Assembly: GCA_950022295.1 (NCBI GenBank)
Contig: OX465598.1
Location: 63,844,001 to 63,908,000, forward strand
DNA length: 64,000 nt
Source: Bromus sterilis
Taxonomy: Eukaryota; Streptophyta; Magnoliopsida; Poales; Poaceae
Direction: 5' to 3'
In this document: positions 20,290 through 32,998 of the stretch, one piece after another
Layout of the letters: each line of letters starts with the position of its first letter
Numbering within the stretch: position 1 is the first letter of the stretch
Position numbers and translations under genes: made by a program
Notes under the pieces: generated by a model
What the model was told of the DNA's origin: nothing
Seen by the model: only the letters and a program-made list of their open reading frames with translations
Databases searched by the model: none

Positions 20290-22895
20290 ATGTCCCAGAA
20301 GCCCTGGATCAAATTGCTGATTTTTTTCCACAAGTAGAAGGTCTGGATGATCTGGTAGCACCTTCTCTATTAATGAAATTGAAGATATTGTTAAATACAT
20401 GAAGAGTGATAAGGCTCCTGGCCCTGATGGCTTTAATGGACTCTTTTTCAAGCACTGTTGGAGTATCATTAAAGATGATTTTATCAGGCTATGTACAGAA
20501 TTCCATTGTGGCAAGGCATCTATGCAAAGCATAAATGGATCTTTCATCACTCTCATTCCTAAGAAACAGGGTGCAAACACTGTTTATGATTTTAGGCCTA
20601 TATCTCTGACTAACACAAGCTTGAAATTCCTCACCAAGCTAGCTGCAAATAGATTTCAGAAAGTGATCAAACAATGCATTCATGCCAACCAATATGGCTT
20701 CATTAAAGGAAGAACAATTCAAGATTGTTTAGCCTGGTCCTTTGAATTTCTTTATCAATGTAAACAATCAAGGAGAAAGATAATAGTCTTTAAGGTGGAC
20801 TTTGAAAATGATTTTGACACTGTTGAACATTCAGCTATTCTGAAAATTATGGAAGCCATGGGTTTTCCTGAGTTATGGATCAGCTGGGTTAAAGAAATCC
20901 TTTCCTCTGGAATCTCCTCAATCTTATTAAGGGCTTGTTTGATTCATAGGAATTGTGAAGGAATTGTGTAGGATTTGGATCCTATAGGAATTTTTTCTAC
21001 ACTAGTGTTTGATTCATAGGAACACATCCCATAGGAATTAATCCTATAGGAATCTGGTAGTGTAATTTCTATAGGAAACAAACATTAGCTCATACCTCAT
21101 GGAAAAATTCCTTTGCTCACTCCTCTTCCTATAGGATTCAATTTGGCATGACAAGTCAATCCTATGTTTTTCCTATTCCTATACTTTTCCTATCCTATGA
21201 GTCAAACAAGCCCTAAATGGTGTTCCTGGAAGGAAATTTCATTGTTAAAGGGGGGTAAGGCAAGGTGACCCCCTTTCACCTTTATTATATGTCCTGGCAG
21301 GAGATCTTCTTCAATGCATTATTAATAAAGCATACAAAGAAGGAATTTTGGAGGCTCCTTTCCCATTTCATGAGGATGTGGACTTCCCAATTGTCCAATA
21401 TGCTGATGACACACTTTTAATTTTGCCTGCCCAAAAGGATCAGATTGATATCATCAAAAGACTTTTAGATCAATACAATGCTCTGACTGGATTGAAAGTT
21501 AACTTTCACGAGTCTTCCATTGTTCCAATTAACTTATCTGATGAAGAGACCACTGAGATGTGCCAAGTACTGGGTTGTCTAGTTGCTCAAATGCCTTTCA
21601 CCTATCTTGGTCTGCCTATGGGCACTACAAAACCTACAATCACATATTTTGCCCCTTTAATTGATAGAGTTGAAAGAAGACTATCTGCTACATCATCTTT
21701 TCTTTCATATGGAGACAATCTAGTGCTTGTGAACTCAGTTTTATCATCCCTTCCAAATCATTTCATGTGTGTTCTCGAAATACCAAATGGTGTGATTGAG
21801 GTACTTGACAGAGCTAGAAGACATTGTCTTTGGAGGAAGAAAAATAAAGATAAAGCCAATTCCCTAGCTTCTTGGGATTTGGTATGCAAACCAAAAAACA
21901 AGGGAGTTCTTGGTGTGATCAATTTAAAGGTTCAAAATAAAGCCCCGATGATGAAGTTTTTGCATAAGTTTTATAATCAAGATGACACTCCATGGGTTAA
22001 GCTCATTAAAGATGAATATTATCATCAAGCTATTCCACATGCTGTAAAGTTATCTGGCTCATGGTGGTGGAAAGGAGTTTTTGCAAACTCTGACTCATAC
22101 AGGAATATGACTTCTTGTCAAGTGGGCAGAGGAGATACCATCATGCTGTGGTCAGATTTGTGGCTCTCACAGCCCCTGGATGCTAAATTTAGCAGACTAA
22201 ATTCTTTTGCAAAAGATAGATTAATATCAATTCAAGAATTCAAGGATACTACTCAGCTACAAGATATATTTCATCTACCTCTATCTCCCCTGGCATATAC
22301 TGAATTTCCTGAGCTGCAGCAGATTCTAAACTCAACATTGCTCAACCAGGAAGTACCTGATCAATGGATATATTCTCAGAACAAAGGGATATATACTTCC
22401 CTTGCTCAATATGAGTATCACTTTAAGGACATCCCTAATGACCCCCCTTCTTTATGGATATGGAAGAGCAAATGCATGCCTAAACACATTTTTTTGCATG
22501 GCTCATTGTTCATGACAGAATTAATACACGAGATATGCTTCTTAGGAGACACTAGAAGGTTCAGGGCACAGATAACTGCACACTATGCGTTCAAGGTGTC
22601 ATTGAAGACTGGCATCATCTTTTCTTCAATTGTCAATTTAGTCAGAGAGTTTGGAGATACTTGCAGATTCCATGGTCATCAGGGAACCTAGCTCAATCAT
22701 TACAAAAAGCAAGGAAAGACTTCACAGGACCCTGCTTTATGGAAATAATTACAATAGCATGCTGGAATGTATGGAAGCAAAGGAACAAACATCATTTCGA
22801 TTTAATTAGACCTACTTTTAGAGCTTGGAAGGCTGGTTTCTTCTATGATATGTCTCTTACTCTTCTCATATTTGTAATTAAGACCTCTTGTAATA
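20290..22895 (+). pseudogene. LINE ORF2 reverse transcriptase (partial)
   Basis: Recognisable blocks in order are DKAPGPDGFNGLFFKHCW, FRPISLTN, NQYGFIKGRTIQDC, VFKVDFENDFDTVEH (first catalytic Asp present), then after the MITE LLNGVPG, VRQGDPLSP in a shifted frame, and VQYADDTLLIL (catalytic YADD). The long frame 21348-22691 continues with the thumb and the zf-RVT-like end (PPSLWIWKSKCMPKHIF). Frameshifts occur near 20370, at about 21245 and around 22560. The sequence is non-LTR RT of the plant L1 clade, inactive. Confidence 0.88.
20931..21213. mobile_element. Tourist-like MITE (283 bp) inside the LINE RT
   Basis: Terminal inverted repeats GGGCTTGTTTGATTCATAGG and its near-complement end at 21213. 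They are flanked by TAA (20928-20930 and 21214-21216). Internal CCTATAGGAAT repeats occur in both orientations. Removing the element and one TAA restores the RT residues ILLNGVPG, so the insertion boundary is exact. Confidence 0.93.
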
Positions 22896-23031
22896 GGTAG
22901 CTTCTGTAAATAGGTAGGATCTCTCTCCCCATATTTGTAATTAAGACCTTTTTTTTCCTTTAATAAAAAGAAAATGAAATTGCTGTGGGGAGTTTGTCCA
23001 CAGTCCAACTTAAAAAAAACACATACAAGAC

Positions 23032-24590
23032 ATGAAACAAACATCATACAATGCAACTAGTGGCAAAGCAACCAATAGCATATCACTCATTCAAACATTC
23101 AGTACAAATCACAAATCACTTCCTAAACACGAATCACACAACATCAACCATTTCATCATCAAGCAAAAACAATAGAAACTAAACTAGCAAGTTAAACCAA
23201 TATAAAATTAGACAACACAGAAAGGCTAAATAAACACTTAATTCTACACAGAGAGCTACAGGACTCTTAAAATTAAACCCTGTGACACAACCATAAACAA
23301 ACATCACTGGAAGCTCTGGCAGTTTGATTTACTCCCATATCAGTCACAGAGTAAATCCTAAAATTTCTACAGTATAATCAGGTAACAATACTAGATGAAT
23401 TAATACACAAAATCTACAACGCCTACTGAGGTGAATCTAATCGCACAAGATTAACAACTTAACAGAGAACATATACCAAGTGGATTTACTCCCATTGGAT
23501 AAGTAAATCTCCAGAAACATAATTTACAATCTACACATGCATATTCTGTCTACAAAACACAAGATAATTAACTCAAAAATCTACACACGTCCTAAAATCA
23601 TGAAAATCACTAAATAACAAGCTAACATATAGCACTACCAGTGAGAGTTGGAATCATGCCAAAATCATCATGGTTAATGCACTAAAAATCCAGGAACATC
23701 ATCAGGTAGTAACACAAGAATAATTCTCCAAAAATATCTAAGCATTCTATGACAGTAAACTCAGTGTCATAGTGTAGATAACACTCAGATCTAACTGCAC
23801 AAGCAAAAATAACACCATTTAGAGTCACAGAACTCCAGAAACAATTCATTTATCAAAACAGACCTTCTGTAGCACATTAATTCTACAGGAAATACCATGC
23901 ATGCTAAAAATACAAATCCAGGGGCACTCAATAGACATTTTTAAGGTCTACTTAGAGCAATTTTGTTCACAGACAAACATGCATGCTAGAATATTTGGGA
24001 AATTTAAAGCTACAAGCATAGATCTGCAAATAAAACACCTAGATCCTAAAATCTAAAAGAAAAAGAGAAGGGCCTGGGTTGTGGCTCGCAGGCCAGCCCA
24101 GCCCACTGCTCCGCGGCCAGCGCGGGAGCGCGCGTTTGAACGGTGCAGGCTGCTTCTCCGCTGGGACGAGCAGAGCGGCGCCAGGGCGTGGCCCAGCTCG
24201 GCTGCCGTCGCAGCGAACATGTAGGTGCCCGCGTCCGTCTGATTAATACTGGATCGATGGCCTGGATCCATCGTCCACATCGTCGGATAGACTCGCGAGA
24301 GCGCATCCTGGGCTAGCTATGGTTTGGATTTTAGCTCACCTAGAGGAGTTGCAGGTCGAAGGCGAGGTCGGGGATGGAAGTAGGGGGTTCTGGGGATGCC
24401 GTGGATGTGCTCAGCTACGAGCGTGGACGTGCCAATCTCCTGGAACGCGGCGGCGTCCACCACGGCCACCGAAGGTGTTCGATGACGACGACGACAAACT
24501 CTGGCATCCCTGGGCAAAACCAAAGGTAGGGTTGAGAAGCTGACATCCAGATCTATTCAACGGTACCACATGCAGTGCCAGGAGAGAAGA
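23032..24590 (-). repeat. Tekay 5' LTR, middle segment
   Basis: This is LTR sequence between the LINE and Copia insertions. It is A-rich, with many short CACAA and TAAA runs up to about 24050, then GC-rich to 24560. There is no protein signal. Assignment to the Tekay LTR rests on the TSDs of the two nested elements, which make the flanks continuous. Confidence 0.75.
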
Positions 24591-26534
24591 TGTTGGAATT
24601 GATGCCCAAGAGGAAATAATAAAAGGATATTTTATTATAAATTCCAATTCATGTTCTTGATAATCGTCTATATAAATCATGCTTGACTGTATTATTGGGA
24701 AACATAATACTTGTGTGAAATATAGACACCATGGTCCCTAGTATGCCTCTATACTAGTCCACTAAGTAAGTGATGGTTATTATTTCTGTAACCATAGATA
24801 TTGGTATCTCTTATTAGTGGTGTTCCAGTTATTCTGGAGGAATAATGTGATGGACATACCCAACCATAAAGCGAAGCAATTGGCCGTGTCACAAAAGTTC
24901 TGATTGCGTAGCTTTATCGGTTTGTCGTCTTTTTAGTTCCTTTGACCATGAGATCATGTAACTCTCGGGTACCGGAAAGGGGGGGGGTGTTGCTCACTGC
25001 AAACGTCAATCGTAAATGGGTGATATGTGTTCCCCGAAGGTACTTTGTAGGATTATATGTGTTCAAGAGTGGGACTTGTCCATCCAAGTGACGGATAGAT
25101 ATTCTCTGGCCCCGCTCAGTAACACTCACTCAATCGCTTTCAAGCACGTGACTCTGTCACATGAGAGTGAGTACTTACGATGAGAAAAGAGAACTTAGCG
25201 GATAACGAGATTGAACTAGGTATGACGGTACCGGCGATCAATATCTCGGGTAAGTAACATATCGTAGGACATGAGAATTATATATCGACGGTCAAAGTGG
25301 TTCATGTGATGATGATAATCATTCGATGAATGTGCGGGGGTGAGAAGGCCTTCCAGGCCCCTCTGTCACCACCTGACTACGTGAGTAGTCATACCTAGAT
25401 GTTCACGGACCCGTAGGGTAACACACTTAAGGCTAGTACGACGCTTTGGGTAAGAAAGATAAATAGGTACAGAAAGTTCGGAGTCCCGAATGGTTTCGGG
25501 AATATCACAGATGGATTCAGAATGGTGGAAAACCCATAGTTTAGTATATGGGAAGGTTTCGGGAAGTTTCGGAAAGTTTTGGGTAAAACCGGGAAAGTCC
25601 GGAATCTTCCGGAATGGGGTGGAACCGGCCAGCAGTGGGCCAGCCCCACCCCAGGCGAGCCGCACCAGGCCGGCCGGCTGTGCCTGGCCGAATCGGGTGG
25701 GGGAGGGAGGCTCCCTCCTCCCTCCATCCGAGTTGGAGAGGGAGAGGAGTCTCTCCTCCCCACTCCTTCCGGTGTGTTCTCTTTCCTTCCCAATTTTGGA
25801 CAAGTTGAAGTTTGAATTGGTTTGGACTAGAGACCTACTAGGTTTACGAAACCTACGGCCTCACGGGTCCGAGCCTTTATATACAAGACCTCGGGGCACA
25901 AGGAAACACACAACACCGCAGCGCCGAGCTCTCCACGCGCCTGTGCCTGAGCCGCACCCGCACCCCACCGCCGCCGCCCCGCCGCCGGCCGCTGGCCACC
26001 CCTCCCTGTCGTTCTCCCGCGTCACCTTGGGTCGTCCCGGTGCTTGGTTTGCAATCCTCTCCTCCTCTGGGATCACGCCGTCGATCTTAGGATCACGCCG
26101 GTGATCGTAGGATTCTCGCCGGAACCCTAATTCCGGCGAACTCCGAAGGACCGTCCGGGCGAAGCCCTTCCGGAATTGCGCCACGTTTGTCGTCACGCCT
26201 CCGTGACGCCGAAGCGATCTCTCTACTTTGACGTGTATCCGCTGGAACGGAGAAGCGCCGACGTCGTCAAGATGTACGTGTGTATCACCTTGGAGGCGTT
26301 GCACTTGCGGCGCTTGGATCATCAAGTGGATCACCAAGACCGAACGGATCGCGATCGTCTTCATCGACACCTTCCTTCAAGCTTCCTATACTGATTTGCC
26401 GAGGTACGCAAATCAAGTTTATGCATATTTGCATGTTCATGTTTCGTTGCATGCATCTTCTAGATTGGATCCTGCTAGGGTTTATTCGTTGTTGCGTAGG
26501 AATTTTTTTGTTTTCCTTGCTGCGAATCCCAACA
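24591..26534 (+). repeat. 5' LTR of the Copia element (1944 bp)
   Basis: It begins TGTTGGAATTGATGCCCAAG and ends CGAATCCCAACA. It is AT-rich to about 25600, followed by a CT-rich and GC-rich transcribed part with an apparent TATA box at 25876. Long stop-free frames at 25366-26104 and 25861-26370 are compositional shadows. Confidence 0.93.
25876..25883 (+). promoter_or_regulatory. LTR TATA box (5' LTR)
   Basis: TTTATATA lies in the sequence GAGCCTTTATATACAAG. The same element recurs at 32327 in the 3' LTR, 47014, 53401 and 59536 in the Copia array, and inverted at 6608. This conservation supports a functional promoter element. Confidence 0.6.
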
Positions 26535-26535
26535 G

Positions 26536-26547
26536 TGGTATCAGAGC
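26536..26547 (+). promoter_or_regulatory. Copia primer binding site
   Basis: TGGTATCAGAGC is an exact complement to initiator tRNA-Met, one base after the LTR end. Confidence 0.93.
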
Positions 26548-27735
26548 CGGATCTATGCGTAGATGTATTGTGCAATATAGAACACGATGGTTCATCGTGG
26601 GCGTTGATATTCGTTTGATTCTTGTTTTTGCGACATAGCGGATTGAAGCTGGACCAAACCGACTTTACGCATAGGCATATTCGAGACTGGTCTCACAAGA
26701 CACACGGTTTTACACCGTGTATGTGATTTACGGTTTCCTAAGCCTCATCCACTATAGTAAAGACGGAGTTGAACTAAGAAGCTTGTAGATCTCTTCGAAG
26801 TTGCTACACGGGGCTCACGGTTAGTGAACAAGTTAATGGTCGGTGTTTTGGGACTAATTGTTGTCTCAGTACATCGAACACCCCGCAATGGTTAATAAGA
26901 AACTTGAAGATCCACGTTGTGGCTTTGCGTAAGTAGATGGACGATCTTGTGGACGCAACCCCTAGAAGCCGCGTAAAACTTGCTCAACTAAGTAGAGGAA
27001 CGTCTAACTTGGTTTTGCAGGGGAATCCGTGATGTGGTATAGCAAAGTTATTTGCATTGCATGCATATTGTAATCATGTTTTGTCTTATACCGGAGTACT
27101 TGGTACTACGCCAATGACCGTGGAGCCTACGGCAAGGAGCCCGTACCGGCACGACACGAAGGAGATCGTGACGTGAAGAGCTATACCATATCACATGCAC
27201 TCATATATGTTTTAACTGCTTGTGTGAGTTAATCCATTGTTGTGCTGAAACTTTAGGAGGTAGCATAACAAGATGATCCCTCATCAAATATCATAGCTTA
27301 CGTGCTCCCCTAAATATGCAACGTTGCGACAGATCGACGTTTCAAAGCGCTACGTGTTAATCGGGCGTGCTAGATTCATACGTTCACATACAACGGTACA
27401 AGACTATTTCTCACACATGTGGAGATAGTAGAATACACGTGGAAATATTTAGGTTGACTTGACGGTCTAGAAAGTATAGACTTGGACCGGAGCACAAGAC
27501 CAAAAGGTCACACACAAGTCACACGGTGTGGTGATTGACGATGATGCATCTACCTTTGAAGCGATTCCACCTCTCCTGTCAATCGGACGTGGAAAAGTGA
27601 ATTTGGATCGTGTGACACTTGAACAACGGAGGGATGTTGTTTTGAGTGGGAGTTCATAGGATTAATCACTAGATTAATTAAATTGAACTTGTTGTCTTGA
27701 ACAAAGTCTAAGCGTCTTTGCGATTATTGTTGTAG
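26548..27735 (+). other. Copia leader (PBS to gag)
   Basis: Untranslated leader, strongly similar to the leaders at 47074-48102 and 54060-55270. It contains no ORF worth calling. Confidence 0.6.
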
Positions 27736-28659
27736 ATGGCTAGACCCGCCCAAACTTTCCACTTAGGAGTCTTCCTAGAGAAAGATAGACTGAAGTCGAC
27801 TGGTGGCAACTTCAACGATTGGCACCGTAGCCTGAGGATTCTCCTCATAGCGCACAAGAAGACCTATGTGCTTGAGAATGAGCTTCCTGATACCGAACTG
27901 GGTGCCAATGCTACCGATGCGGAGAAATCCACTTGGGAGCAATGGGTTGATGACAACATTATCGTTCGCTGTGGGATGCTTCAAGCTATGGAAGCGGACC
28001 TCCAAAAGAGCTTTGAGAAATTTACGGCATTTAAGATGCTTGAGGAACTGAAAACTATGTTTCATCTCAAGCATGTGCCGAGAGATATGAGATCTCTGAT
28101 AAGTTCTTTACGCACAAGATGGAGGAAGGTAGCTCGGTGAGTGAGCATGCCATAATGATGACAGGCTAGATTCAGCGTCTTGAGGAATTGGAATGCAAGA
28201 TTTCTTGAGGATCTCAAGATGGACCGTGTTCTACAATCCCTGCCACCAAGCTTTAATGGATTCGTGCTGAACTTTAATATGCAAGGGATGAAGAAAATTG
28301 TCCCTAAATTTTTTGCAATGCTCAAGGTTGCGGAAGTTGACATCAAAAAGGAGCACCAAGTTTTAATGGTGAATAGGACCACTAGTTACAAGAAGAAAGG
28401 GAAGAAAGGCGTTTCAAAGAAGAGTGGCAATTCTGCCGACTCGACTAAGAAACGTAAGTCTGGATCTAAGATTGAAACTGAGTGCTTCTACTGTAAAGCC
28501 ACGGGTCACCGGAAGCGGAATTGTCCCAAGTTCATAGCCGACAAGAAGGCGGGACTTATCAAGAAAGGTATATACGATATACTAATAGATGTGATTTTTC
28601 TTGAGATACTAATTCGGTTACTCTTGTTTGTAACACGAAACAGGACCCGCTGCTGCTGA
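27736..28659 (+). pseudogene. gag: BARE-like gag, one frameshift region and one stop
   Basis: The start MARPAQTFHLGVFLEKD is shared with the array copies at 48103 and 55271. The first frame runs to 28140 (GNFNDWHRSLRI, EQWVDDN, LEELKTMF). The frame is then lost, and a second frame carries MDRVLQSLPPSFNGFVLNFNMQG, EVDIKKEHQVL and a complete zinc knuckle CFYCKATGHRKRNCPK (28480-28527). A point stop (TAG, MMTG*IQRL) lies at about 28168. It would form the virus-like particle shell. It is the best preserved gag of this family in the window. Confidence 0.88.
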
Positions 28660-31019
28660 ACACTGAAGAAGATCAAGGGGATTGGGAGATGGTTCGTGAA
28701 GAGGTCACGATCTGGAAGCTCCCTCCACATCTATCGTCGGATTAGTTTAAATACTGGCAATTTAATAATAGGTGCTTTTTGGGGTATGATAAATCAATCA
28801 TATTCTTGTAAGGACTATTATTCGAATAAATTAAGAGAACCAAGTTGCTCGATTTTATGGATAATATCTTTTATGGTGCACCTATTGTTTGCTATATTTA
28901 TTCCGTTGAGATCTCGATGATGGCGTTATACATCTACTGATGCCGTTGTTCGACATGGTGATAATGTTCTTAGCAAGTTTTGTTGAATGTCTTTTGTGTG
29001 AAATTTTAGAGATATCCGTACTTGTTTGCTTATAGGAATCATCAAAACCGTATGGAAAATAACTCTATATTAATCTTGCAAAATACTTATATTAAGTTGT
29101 TGTTTGATTATCGTGGTTGATATCAAAGTATTGATAAAGAGACACGATTTCAAGATACGGAGAGATGCGTCTTCATATAATATACTCTATATGTTTAGTG
29201 AGTATATTAACTATCATGTGTTCCATATATGGAGATTTTCAAGAAGATTTTATCTCGGGAAAATTCAAGACAAGATAGTGATAGGTCGAGATAGATGAGG
29301 TGTTGTGAAAAACACTCCTTGTATTGGAAGAGTTGCGCAGCGTTGATAGCTAGTCTCGGGGCCGACACTTGTCCTATACGAGATAGAGCCAAGTGATGAG
29401 GTTCACCAAAGCTCTGTCTACTCTAGCACCTATGTATTCGTAGATCATCATGCTCGCATAATATCCATCAAAAGATATTATGAGTTCATCATGAACATGC
29501 TTTTATTGGGATAATAAAAGACGAAAGTCCTACGAATTATGAGGAAGCGATGATTGGTCCGAATGTTCCGATAAATGGCATGTTGCCATATAATCTGAAA
29601 TAGAGTTCACAAATCGTGCACTTTGTCTGAACTATTTGATTTTATCCAAATATCTAGGTTAGTGGATAAAAATGGAAGTTTATTAGAAAGATGGATATTT
29701 GATTTTATCCATCCGGATTTTATTAGTGATCATCACATATTTATATGTGAGAGATATCAAAACGTTGTCCCTAAACAATGTGCTGTCGAAGGGTGTTGTA
29801 CCTAAACAATGTGCTGTTGATGGAAATTATTCCTAAACAATGTGCTGTTGAAATAATGTATAATTGTATTCGATACAATTAAAGGAGTTTTGAGTATCCA
29901 TGATACTGATATGGGATGCAAGCTTAAAAAGGTTGTTTAAGCAAGGCATATCGGAAGTAGAGATCTTTGCTTTGAGGCAAAGGGATCTATGTTTCAAGAA
30001 AATATGTGCGAGCTCTAAATTATGTTCTAAATGTATTATATGAAAGTATGCATATAATATTAAGAGACATTGTTACATGGCCGAATTGAAAAGTTGTAAA
30101 ATAAAGAAGGTTGAATTTCTTTATACACCGCGTTGCAGCTAATATTGAGTATTAGAAGATTATTTGGTAATAATCTATACTTACACAATCAAGTATCTTT
30201 TGTCGATTATATGTTTAATATCATACAAAATAGGAGTATTATTGTATGAGTATATATTTCTAGGCAGTTATATTGATTGTTAGATCAATACCCGGTAATA
30301 TACATTGATAAAGGTAGATGGTAAAACATCTATTATGATTAGGTCATAAATTTTATCAAGAGGATCAAACATGTTGGTAATGACAATAGATGTTCAATGT
30401 TTTGTGCAAACAAATGATATCACAAGTGTGCTGATATGGAAGATTGAACATGTGTGGTTGATATTCTTAAGGGATACCATGGACTTGGTATTATAAGAAA
30501 TATCATATATATCATGAGTAATAAGAAGAGTTAAATGTACGGAGTTACATATATGCAAAGCTTCATATTTAGATCATGATATACAATTCTTCTCGCGAAT
30601 GGGAGTTATCTTGTAGTAGAAAGTAATAGTTGGAGAACTATGCAATATGGGGGCATTTACAATACGAAGTACTATTTTGTGACAACACCTAGAGTTGTAC
30701 ACAAAAGTGGGAGTATAGACAAAAGGCTTGTTTTTGTCTAGGGATCTTGTCTAGATTTTATAAATCGACATAGATGGAAATCTATTATTGAATTTATGAA
30801 AATCACGGTCATACAAGAGCTCCAAAATACAAGTACTTACACATATTATTATATGTGTTTATGTCAAAGTACATGACATAAAGAATCGCAATAGACGTAC
30901 ATATCTAAGTTTGATATGATGGCTTCTTCACTTTCCCATGAGCAAAACATGATTGAACACTTGTGTCTACAAGTGATTGATCGGAGAAAAATGTTAGCTA
31001 GAGATTATTGACTCTAGTG
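28660..31019 (+). other. Decayed and deleted pol region of the Copia element
   Basis: No protease, integrase or RT core remains. One scrap is readable: around 29515-29560 the phrase for ESP.NYEEAM matches the RT opening EPTSYEEAM at 2580. From about 28990 to the PPT the sequence runs collinear with 50140-52118 and 56470-58490 in the array, with the same missing parts. Short ORFs such as MFSEYI..HIWRFSRRF (29190-29298) recur in all copies but show no known domain and overlap decayed sequence. Confidence 0.6.
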
Positions 31020-31031
31020 CAAGTGGGAGAC
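31020..31031 (+). promoter_or_regulatory. Polypurine tract
   Basis: AAGTGGGAGA, followed by CT, lies directly before the 3' LTR. It is the usual plus-strand primer site in this family; the same sequence stands at 52118-52127 in the array. Confidence 0.75.
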
Positions 31032-32993
31032 TACTGGAATTGATGCCCAAGAGGCAATAATAAAGGGATATTTTATTATAAAGGCCAATTCATGTTCTTG
31101 ATAATCGTCTATATAAATCATGCTTGACTGTATTATTGGGAAACATAATACTTGTGTGAAATATAGACACCATGGTCCCTAATATGCCTCTATAATAGTC
31201 CACTAAGTAAGTGATGTTTATTGTTTCTGTAACCATAGATATTGGTATCTCTTATTAGTGGAGTTCACAGTTATTCTGGAGGAATAATGTGATGGACATA
31301 CCCAACCTTAAAGTGAAGCAATTGGGCGTGTCACAAAAGTTCTGATTACGCAGCTTTATCCGTTTGTCGTCTTTTTAGTTCCTTTGACCATGAGATCATG
31401 TAACTCTTGGGTACCGGAAAGGGGGCGTTGCTCGCTGCAAACATCACTCGTAAATGGGTGATCATAAAGTTATCGTGTGCGTTCCCCGAAGGTACCTTGT
31501 AGGCTTATATGTGTTCAAGAGTGGGACTTGTCCATCCAAGTGACAGATAGATATTCTCTGGGGCCGCTCAGTAATGCTCACTCAATCGCTTGCAAGCACG
31601 TCACTCTGTCACATGAGAGTGAGTACTTACGATCAGCAAAGAGAACTTACCGGGTAACGAGATTGAACTAGGTACGATGGTACCGACGATCAATATCTCG
31701 GGTAAGTCACATATCGTGGGACATGGGGATTATATATCGACGGTCAAAGTGGTTCGCGTGATGATGATAATCGTTCGATGAATGTGCAGGGGTGAGAAGG
31801 CCTTCCAGGTCCCTCTATCACCACTTGACTACGTGATTAGTCATACCCAGATGTTCACGGACCCGTAGGGTAACACACTTAAGGCTAGTACGGTGCTTTG
31901 GGTAAGAGAGATAAATAGGTGCAGAAAGTTCAGAGTCCCGAATGGTTTCAGGAATATCACGGATGGATTCAGAATGGTGGAAAACCCCTAGTTTCATATA
32001 TGGGAAGGTTCCGGGAAGTTTCGGAAAGTATCGGGTAAAATCGGGGAAGTCCAGAATCTTCCGGAAGGGGGTGGAACCCGCCAGCAGTGAGCCGGCCCCA
32101 CCCCAGGCGAGCCGCACCAGGCCGGCCGGCTGGGCCTGGCCGAATCGGGTGGGGTAGGGAGGCTCCCTCCTCCCTCCATCCGAGTTGGAGAGGGAGAGGA
32201 GTCTCTCCTCCCCACTCCTTCCGGTGTGTTCTCTTTCCTTCCCAATTTGGACAAGTTGGAGTTTGAATTGGTTTGGACTAGAGACCTACTAGGTTTACGA
32301 AACCTACGGCCTCACGGGTCCGAGCCTTTATATACGAGACCCCGGGGCACAAGGCAACACACAACACCGCAGCCCCGAGCTCTCCACGCGCCCGTGCCCG
32401 AGCCGCACCCGCGCCCCACCGCCGCCGCCGCGCCGCCGACCCGCCACCCCGTTGCCACCCCTCGCTGTCGCTCTCCCGAGTCGCCTTGGGTCGTCCCGGT
32501 GCTCGGTGCTCCATCCTCTCCTCCTCCAGGATCACACCGTCGATCTTAGGATCACGCCGGTGATCGCCGGATTCTCGTCGGAACCCTAATTCCGGCAAAC
32601 TCCGAATGACCATCCGGGCGAAGCCCTGCCGGAATTGCGCCACGTTCGTCGTCACACCGCCGTGACGCCGAAGCGATCTCTCTACTTCGACGTGTATCCG
32701 CTGGAACGAAGAAGCGCCGACGTCGTCAAGCTGTACGTGTGTATCACCTCGGAGGCGTTGCACTTGCGGCGCTTGGATCATCAAGTGGATCACCAAGACT
32801 AAACGAATCGCGATCGTCTTCATCGACACCTTCCTTCAAGCTTCCGCTACTGATTTGCAGAGGTACGCAAATCAAGTTTATGCATGTTGGCATGTTCATG
32901 TTTCGTTGCATGCATCTTCTAGATTGGATCCTGCTAGGGTTTATTCGTTGTTGTGTAGGAAAATTTTTGTTTTCCTTGTTGCGAATCCCAATA
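31032..32993 (+). repeat. 3' LTR of the Copia element (1962 bp)
   Basis: Collinear with the 5' LTR over its whole length with scattered substitutions and small indels. The divergence shows that the insertion is not very recent. GAAGA follows at 32994. Confidence 0.92.
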
Positions 32994-32998
32994 GAAGA

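Larger units (their letters stand above)
20277..23017 (+). mobile_element. 5'-truncated L1-type LINE inside the Tekay LTR
   Basis: It is flanked by the 14-bp duplication AACACATACAAGAC (20263-20276 and 23018-23031) and ends in a short A-run after AGTCCAACTT, as expected for target-primed reverse transcription. Only the RT and downstream part of ORF2 remain. The 5' end, including ORF1 and endonuclease, was never copied. Near the 3' end ATATTTGTAATTAAGACCT occurs twice (about 22868 and 22931). Confidence 0.9.
24591..32993 (+). mobile_element. Structurally complete BARE/Angela-like Copia element, non-autonomous
   Basis: Two LTRs (24591-26534 and 31032-32993) enclose a 4.5-kb interior with PBS, leader, gag and PPT. 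A perfect 5-bp target duplication GAAGA stands at 24586-24590 and 32994-32998. The interior keeps a broken gag but only shreds of pol, so the copy moved using enzymes from elsewhere or decayed after insertion. Its shared deletion with other copies favours the first. The 3' LTR starts TACTGG instead of TGTTGG and ends CAATA instead of CAACA, both post-insertion changes. Confidence 0.93.

Noticed and set aside
24479..24498. Five Asp codons followed by Lys, as in an enterokinase tag
   Set aside because: It is a chance GAC repeat inside a retrotransposon LTR, with no tag, vector or reading-frame context.
25366..26370. ORFs of 130-204 codons on both strands
   Set aside because: They lie within the Copia 5' LTR, and the 3' LTR breaks the same frames with indels.
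18425..26547. TGGTATCAGAGC segments considered as tRNA gene parts
   Set aside because: They stand directly beside LTR ends as primer binding sites, and no tRNA cloverleaf surrounds them.
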